Assembly: GCF_002224125.1 (NCBI RefSeq)
Contig: NZ_NCSM01000038.1
Span: forward strand, 1 to 10,214
Reading direction: 5' to 3'
DNA: 10,214 nucleotides
Origin: Streptomyces sp. NBS 14/10
Lineage (GTDB): Bacteria > Actinomycetota > Actinomycetes > Streptomycetales > Streptomycetaceae
Shown: in pieces, positions 6,799 to 10,214 of the stretch
Numbering within the stretch: the first letter of the stretch is position 1
Layout of the letters: each line of letters opens with the position of its first letter
Position numbers and translations under genes: made by a program
The notes under the pieces: generated by a model
Databases searched by the model: none
Seen by the model: the letters and a program-made list of their open reading frames with translations, nothing else
What the model was told of the DNA's origin: nothing

Positions 6799-7899
6799 GT
6801 GCCCCTGCTGACCCCGCCCCGAGCCGCTGACAGTCGGCGGCCGGCGGCCGACGTCGTGTGCATCGGTGAGACGATGGCCGTCCTCAGCCCGTCGGACACC
6901 CGCCCGCTCGCCGAACAGTCCACCCTGAGAATGACCATCGGCGGCGCCGAGTCCAACGTGGCATGCGGGCTGGCCGGCCTCGGACACCGCGCCGCCTGGG
7001 TCAGCCGCGTGGGCGACGACCCGTTCGGGCGCCGTATCCTGACCGAACTCACCGCGTGCGGCGTCGATGTGAGCGGTGTCGAGACCGACCCGGACCGGCC
7101 GACCGGGATCTATTTCAAGGACCCGGACCCGGACCGTACCCGTACGCATTACTACCGCGGCGGATCGGCCGCCACCGGGATGGGCCCGGATCTGGCGCGG
7201 CTGCCCGCACTGCGCCGCGCCCGCCTGGTGCACCTCTCGGGCGTGGCCGCGGCACTCTCCGACAGCTGCGCCCGGCTGCTGGAGGCGATCCTCGTCGACC
7301 GGGTCGCCGGCGAGAAGGCCCCCGGCGACGACAGGTCCACCGGCGGACCTGTCGTCTCCTTCGACATCAACCACCGTCCCGCGCTCTGGCGCGGCGGCGC
7401 CGCGGAGGCAGCACGGAGTCTGCTGGCCCTTGCCCGCGCCGCCGACCTGGTGTTCGTCGGCCGGGACGAGGCCGAGGCCCTGTGGGGCACTACCCGCCCG
7501 GACGACATCGCGGAACTGCTCGCGCCCGTGCCGGTCGTGGTCGTCAAGGACGCCGAGCACGGGGCGACCTCCTACGCCAACGACACCCGGACGTTCGTTC
7601 CGGCAATGCCCACCAAGGTGGTCGAACCGGTCGGCGCGGGCGACGCATTCGCGGCCGGTTATCTGGCCGGTGTACTGGAGAGCCGCGACGAACGGTCCCG
7701 GCTGCGCCTCGGCCACCTGACCGCCGCCGCCGCGCTGCGAACCAGGGACGACGTTCCCGTCATTCCAGCGCGCGCGGAAACCGACCGCCTGCTCGCCGTG
7801 AACGACGACACCTGGGCCGCCGCCGCACCGCTGAGCGAACTGGCCGCCTCAGGCACAACCGCCGCGCCGCGGCCGCCGAAGGAGAACCCCCGACCATGA
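6799..7899 (+). CDS. kdgK: 2-keto-3-deoxygluconate kinase (PfkB/ribokinase family)
   Basis: The enzyme phosphorylates KDG to KDPG with ATP (EC 2.7.1.45) in the cytosol. The 366-residue protein shows the PfkB family plan: DVVCIGETMAVLSP (18-31), the substrate-side GGAESNVACGLAGLG (48-62), FDINHRPALW (188-197) and the C-terminal PfkB signature PVGAGDAFAAGYLAG (277-291), with catalytic base D282 and the anion-hole GAGD. It is slightly longer than typical because of a polar N-terminus (about 15 residues), an insertion near 170-184 (EKAPGDDRSTGG) and a proline/alanine-rich tail after 340. The GTG start has AGGAGA 5 bases upstream. The stop overlaps the aldolase start (ATGA). Sequence alone cannot exclude another sugar kinase, but pairing with a KDPG aldolase makes KDG the natural substrate. 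Confidence 0.9.
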   Translation: MPLLTPPRAADSRRPAADVVCIGETMAVLSPSDTRPLAEQSTLRMTIGGAESNVACGLAGLGHRAAWVSRVGDDPFGRRILTELTACGVDVSGVETDPDRPTGIYFKDPDPDRTRTHYYRGGSAATGMGPDLARLPALRRARLVHLSGVAAALSDSCARLLEAILVDRVAGEKAPGDDRSTGGPVVSFDINHRPALWRGGAAEAARSLLALARAADLVFVGRDEAEALWGTTRPDDIAELLAPVPVVVVKDAEHGATSYANDTRTFVPAMPTKVVEPVGAGDAFAAGYLAGVLESRDERSRLRLGHLTAAAALRTRDDVPVIPARAETDRLLAVNDDTWAAAAPLSELAASGTTAAPRPPKENPRP

Positions 7900-8534
7900 C
7901 CGCCGGCTTCCTCTCCCAGCTGTCCAAGGACCGCGTGATCGCCGTCATCCGCGCACCGGACATCCCGGACGCCGCCGCACTGTGTGCGGCTCTGCGCGCA
8001 GGCGGCATCCACTGGATCGAGTTCACCCGCACCACCCCCCACCTCGCGGCACATCTGAGACGCGCGGTGGCCGACAGTCAGGACGGGGTCGGTGCGGGCA
8101 CCGTACTGACTGCCCAACAGGCTGAGGAACTGATTGACGCGGGTGCCCAGTACCTGGTCACCCCCGGCTGCCGCCCAGATGTCGCCAAGGCGGCGGCAGC
8201 GGCCGGTGTGCCGGTCATCATGGGCTCCCTCACCCCGACTGAGGTCGGGATGGCGCTCGATCTCGGCGCGGACGCCGTGAAGATCTTCCCCGCGCGCGCC
8301 GTCGGTCCCCGGTACTTCCGCGACCTGGCGGGCCCCTTTCCGGACGTACCGCTGGTGGCCTCAGGAGGCATTACCGCGGACAACGCCGCCGGTTTCCTCA
8401 CGGCCGGAGCACATGCGGTGTGCGCAGGTTCCAACGTCGTGCCACCCGCCGCGGTGGCCGTCGGCGGCTGGCCAGAAATCACCAGACGCGCCCGGGACTT
8501 CATCAACTCGCTGCGCGCCGCGCCGTCCGCCTGA
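7896..8534 (+). CDS. eda: 2-keto-3-deoxy-6-phosphogluconate (KDPG) aldolase
   Basis: This class I aldolase cleaves KDPG into pyruvate and glyceraldehyde-3-phosphate (EC 4.1.2.14), closing the lower Entner-Doudoroff branch. The 212-residue length is standard for the Eda TIM-barrel family. Visible features are VIAVIRA (14-20), E42 in WIEFTRTTP as the probable general acid/base, VGAGTVLT (65-72), the VTPG turn (88-91), the Schiff-base lysine K129 in AVKIFPA and the phosphate-binding ASGGIT (155-160). The ATG overlaps the kinase stop, and AAGGAG lies 11 bases upstream inside the kinase gene, a longer spacing than usual, so coupling to kinase translation is likely. 4-Hydroxy-2-oxoglutarate and 2-keto-3-deoxy-6-phosphogalactonate aldolases belong to the same family and are the alternatives. 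It is the last intact gene of the operon. No hairpin terminator is evident after it. Confidence 0.92.
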   Translation: MTAGFLSQLSKDRVIAVIRAPDIPDAAALCAALRAGGIHWIEFTRTTPHLAAHLRRAVADSQDGVGAGTVLTAQQAEELIDAGAQYLVTPGCRPDVAKAAAAAGVPVIMGSLTPTEVGMALDLGADAVKIFPARAVGPRYFRDLAGPFPDVPLVASGGITADNAAGFLTAGAHAVCAGSNVVPPAAVAVGGWPEITRRARDFINSLRAAPSA

Positions 8535-8560
8535 CCGGCTGGGCCCTCACGGAGGCGGCA

Positions 8561-8769
8561 CGTGGCGTGCAGCGGCCTGGCGTTTGCGATGCCTGGTGTG
8601 GCCGGTGTGCGTTGTAGAACTGCTCGAACTCGCGCAGGGCGTGGAGCAGGTGCCGATGGTTCCAGATCAGGGTGCGGTCCAGGAGTTCCCGTCTGCAGGT
8701 CTGTACCCACCTTTCCATGATCGAGTTCATCCTCGGCATCTGAACGCCACTGAGCACGACCTCGATCCT
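8561..8769 (-). pseudogene. IS3/rve-type transposase C-terminal remnant, frameshifted
   Basis: On the minus strand the sequence reads IEVVLSGVQMPRMNSIMERW, then CRRELLDRTLIWNHRHLLHA and FYNAHRPHQ. This is the end of an rve integrase-core transposase/integrase common in actinomycetes; the glutamate in SIMERW is the usual third catalytic acidic residue. The expected continuation GIANARPLH is present but one frame over. A single base appears to be missing from the G run at about 8592-8593 (CACCAGGCATCGC where CACCAGGGCATCGC would keep frame). The N-terminal two thirds, with the first two catalytic aspartates, are absent upstream of about 8769, where the IS1182-type element begins. It is non-functional, and its surviving 3' end lies about 26 bases from the aldolase stop. 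Confidence 0.8.
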
Positions 8770-8784
8770 GTGGGACTCTGTCGC

Positions 8785-8802
8785 CCGATTCTTGAGAATC
8801 GG
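8785..8802. repeat. Short inverted repeat near the IS left end
   Basis: CCGATTCT and AGAATCGG form a perfect 8-base stem with only TG between them, 74 bases before the transposase start. No T-run follows, so it is not a typical terminator. Its place at the edge of the IS suggests a transposase recognition or regulatory site, which is an inference. Confidence 0.6.
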
Positions 8803-8875
8803 CTGACCTGCGGGTTTTCGGGGTGGGATGGTGTTGGGGATCGGTCTGTTCGCGGGGAAGTGAGGAGGATCGGCG

Positions 8876-10214
8876 GTGTCGCTGCGTCCTGTCCCCGCTC
8901 CCGAGATCCCTGAGATGACCGCGCGGGTTGCTCGTGCGGCTTTCCCCAAGGGCTGTCTGGCGATGCGGATCCGTGATGAGCTGGGGGTGCTGTTCCAGGA
9001 CGCGGACTTCGCGGAGCGTTCCCGGCCCGTGGCGGGCCGGGTCTTGCTCCGGGGATGCTGGCCGTGGTGTCGGTCATGCAGTTCGCTGAGCGGCTGACGG
9101 ATCGCCAGGCTGCTGATGCAGTCCGCTCCAGGATCGACTGGAAGTACATGCTGGGGTTGGAGCTGGAGGACGAGGGCTTCCACTTCTCCGTCCTCTCCGG
9201 CTTCCGGACACGCCTGGTTGAGCACAGCCGCGAGCAGGTGGTCCTGGACCGGCTGCTGTCCCGGCTGTCCGGGCTGGGTTTCCTGCGCGCGGGCGGACGT
9301 GTCCGCACGGACGCCACCCATGTCCTGGCTCCGGTGAGGGATGTGAACCGGCTGGAGTTCTGCGCAGAGACCCTGCGGTGCGCGCTCGAGGCCCTGGCGG
9401 TCGCCGCCCCGGATTGGCTGCGCGCGGCCCGGATCGCGGACGTGTCCTGGCAGGAGCGTTACGGACAGCGTGCGGACTCCTACCGGCTGCCGAAAGGCGA
9501 TGTGGAGCGCGAGGCGTTCGCGGTGCAGGTCGGATCGGACGGCTTCGCCCTGCTGGAGGCGGTCCACCGGCCTGATGCGCCGGCCTGGCTGCGGCAGCTG
9601 CCTGCCGTGCAGGTCCTGCGCCGGGCATGGGTCCAGCAGTACCACCGAGGCGGCGAACACGGCCAGGGGGTGCGCTGGCGGGAGGGCAAAGACCTCCCGC
9701 CGGGCAGACTCCGGCTGGTCAGCCCCCACGATACGGACGCACGCTGCGCGGTCAAACGCGGCATGATCTGGGACGGCTACAAGGTCCACCACAGCGAGAC
9801 CTGCGACAATGAGCTTCCCCGCCTGATCGTGAACGTGGCCACCACGCACGCCGCGGTGGACGACTCCCGCCTGGTCGCAACCGTCCACGAACACCTGGAA
9901 CGACGCGGGGCGAAACCGGGCGAGCACCTGGTCGACGGCGGCTACACCTCCGCCGCGATCATCCTGACCGCCCGCGCCCAGGGCATCGGCATCCTCGGGC
10001 CACTCCCGCCCGCAAGCGACCGCCAGACCCGAGCCAACGAAGGCTTCGCGCTCACCGACTTCCAGATCCACTGGGACGAGCAGTACGCCGTCTGCCCGCA
10101 GGGGGCCAAGAGCCGCTACTGGGCAGCACCCGCATGGACGGCCAGCCGCGGACTGTGGTCATCTTCCCCGAATGGGACTGCCGCAACTGCAAGGTCCGCA
10201 CCTCGTGCACCAGC
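8876..10214 (+). pseudogene. IS1182 family transposase, two frameshifts, right-truncated by the window
   Basis: A GTG at 8876, preceded by GAGGAGG 7 bases away, starts VSLRPVPAPEIPEMTARVAR and continues to LGVLFQDADFAE, the typical IS1182 N-terminus. At about 9018 the frame breaks: FPARGGPGLAPGMLAVVS follows in the -1 register, as if one base were lost, and the original frame stops at 9097. The second frame then runs uninterrupted through LTDRQAADAVRSRIDWKY, VRTDATHVLA (probable first catalytic D), HLVDGGYTSA (second D) and FQIHWDEQYAVCPQGAKSRYW. Near 10122 a second one-base loss shifts the expected tail, GQPRTVVIFPEWDCRNCKV, into a third register. The gene would need both shifts repaired to be active. 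IS1182 elements are not known to me to use programmed frameshifting, so decay is the simpler reading. Confidence 0.85.

Larger units (their letters stand above)
8770..10214 (+). mobile_element. IS1182-type insertion element, left portion (right end outside window)
   Basis: The IS3-type remnant is interrupted near 8769. From there a different sequence runs through an inverted repeat (8785-8802) into a transposase gene that continues past the window edge. I take the junction as the approximate left end. The exact terminal repeat and target duplication cannot be read because the right end is missing. Confidence 0.55.

Noticed and set aside
9018..9020. Programmed ribosomal frameshift in the IS1182-type transposase
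   Set aside because: No slippery heptamer or downstream hairpin was seen, the family is normally single-frame, and a second break occurs at about 10122, so mutation is the simpler explanation.
8503..10071. A 522-codon minus-strand frame over the right end
   Set aside because: Only its last 70 or so residues (the rve transposase tail) look like a protein; the rest is antisense to the IS1182-type transposase.

Overview
The DNA is very GC-rich, with GTG starts, purine-rich Shine-Dalgarno sites and strong G/C bias at third codon positions. This points to an actinomycete, most likely Streptomyces or a close relative. The species cannot be named from the window.

Layout. (1) Bases 1-487 are a scrapyard on the minus strand: a short transketolase C-terminal-half remnant (about 46-222) and, beside it, what looks like the N-terminus of a decayed transposase (about 266-433) with in-frame stops made by a hexanucleotide repeat. 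(2) Bases 488-1201 (minus) encode a GntR/FadR-type repressor. (3) A 211-base divergent intergenic region holds a perfect palindrome, CTTGTATACAAG, the probable operator. (4) Bases 1413-8534 (plus) are an intact six-gene hexonate catabolic cluster: ManD-type D-mannonate dehydratase, mannitol-dehydrogenase-family fructuronate reductase, MHS-type MFS transporter, zinc-type L-idonate/L-gulonate 5-dehydrogenase, 2-keto-3-deoxygluconate (KDG) kinase and KDPG aldolase. (5) From about 8561 to the end there are transposase remains: a 3' scrap of an IS3/rve-type transposase (minus) and a frameshifted, right-truncated IS1182-type transposase (plus).

How the genes fit together. No uronate isomerase is present, so the cluster seems to start from an aldonate rather than a uronate. 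A consistent reading is uptake by the MHS symporter; L-gulonate to D-fructuronate by the MDR dehydrogenase; D-fructuronate to D-mannonate by the reductase; D-mannonate to KDG by ManD; KDG to KDPG by the kinase; KDPG to pyruvate and glyceraldehyde-3-phosphate by the aldolase. The first two steps together are a C5 epimerisation, redox-neutral if both enzymes share a cofactor. The six genes form three overlapping pairs (GTGA, ATGA, ATGA) separated by spacers of 107 and 127 bases, each pair having its own ribosome binding site.

The chemistry belongs to known families. The unusual points are the complete L-gulonate-type set in a Streptomyces-like background, a 5-dehydrogenase that has lost all four structural-zinc cysteines, and an intact operon placed between two zones of decayed insertion sequences.
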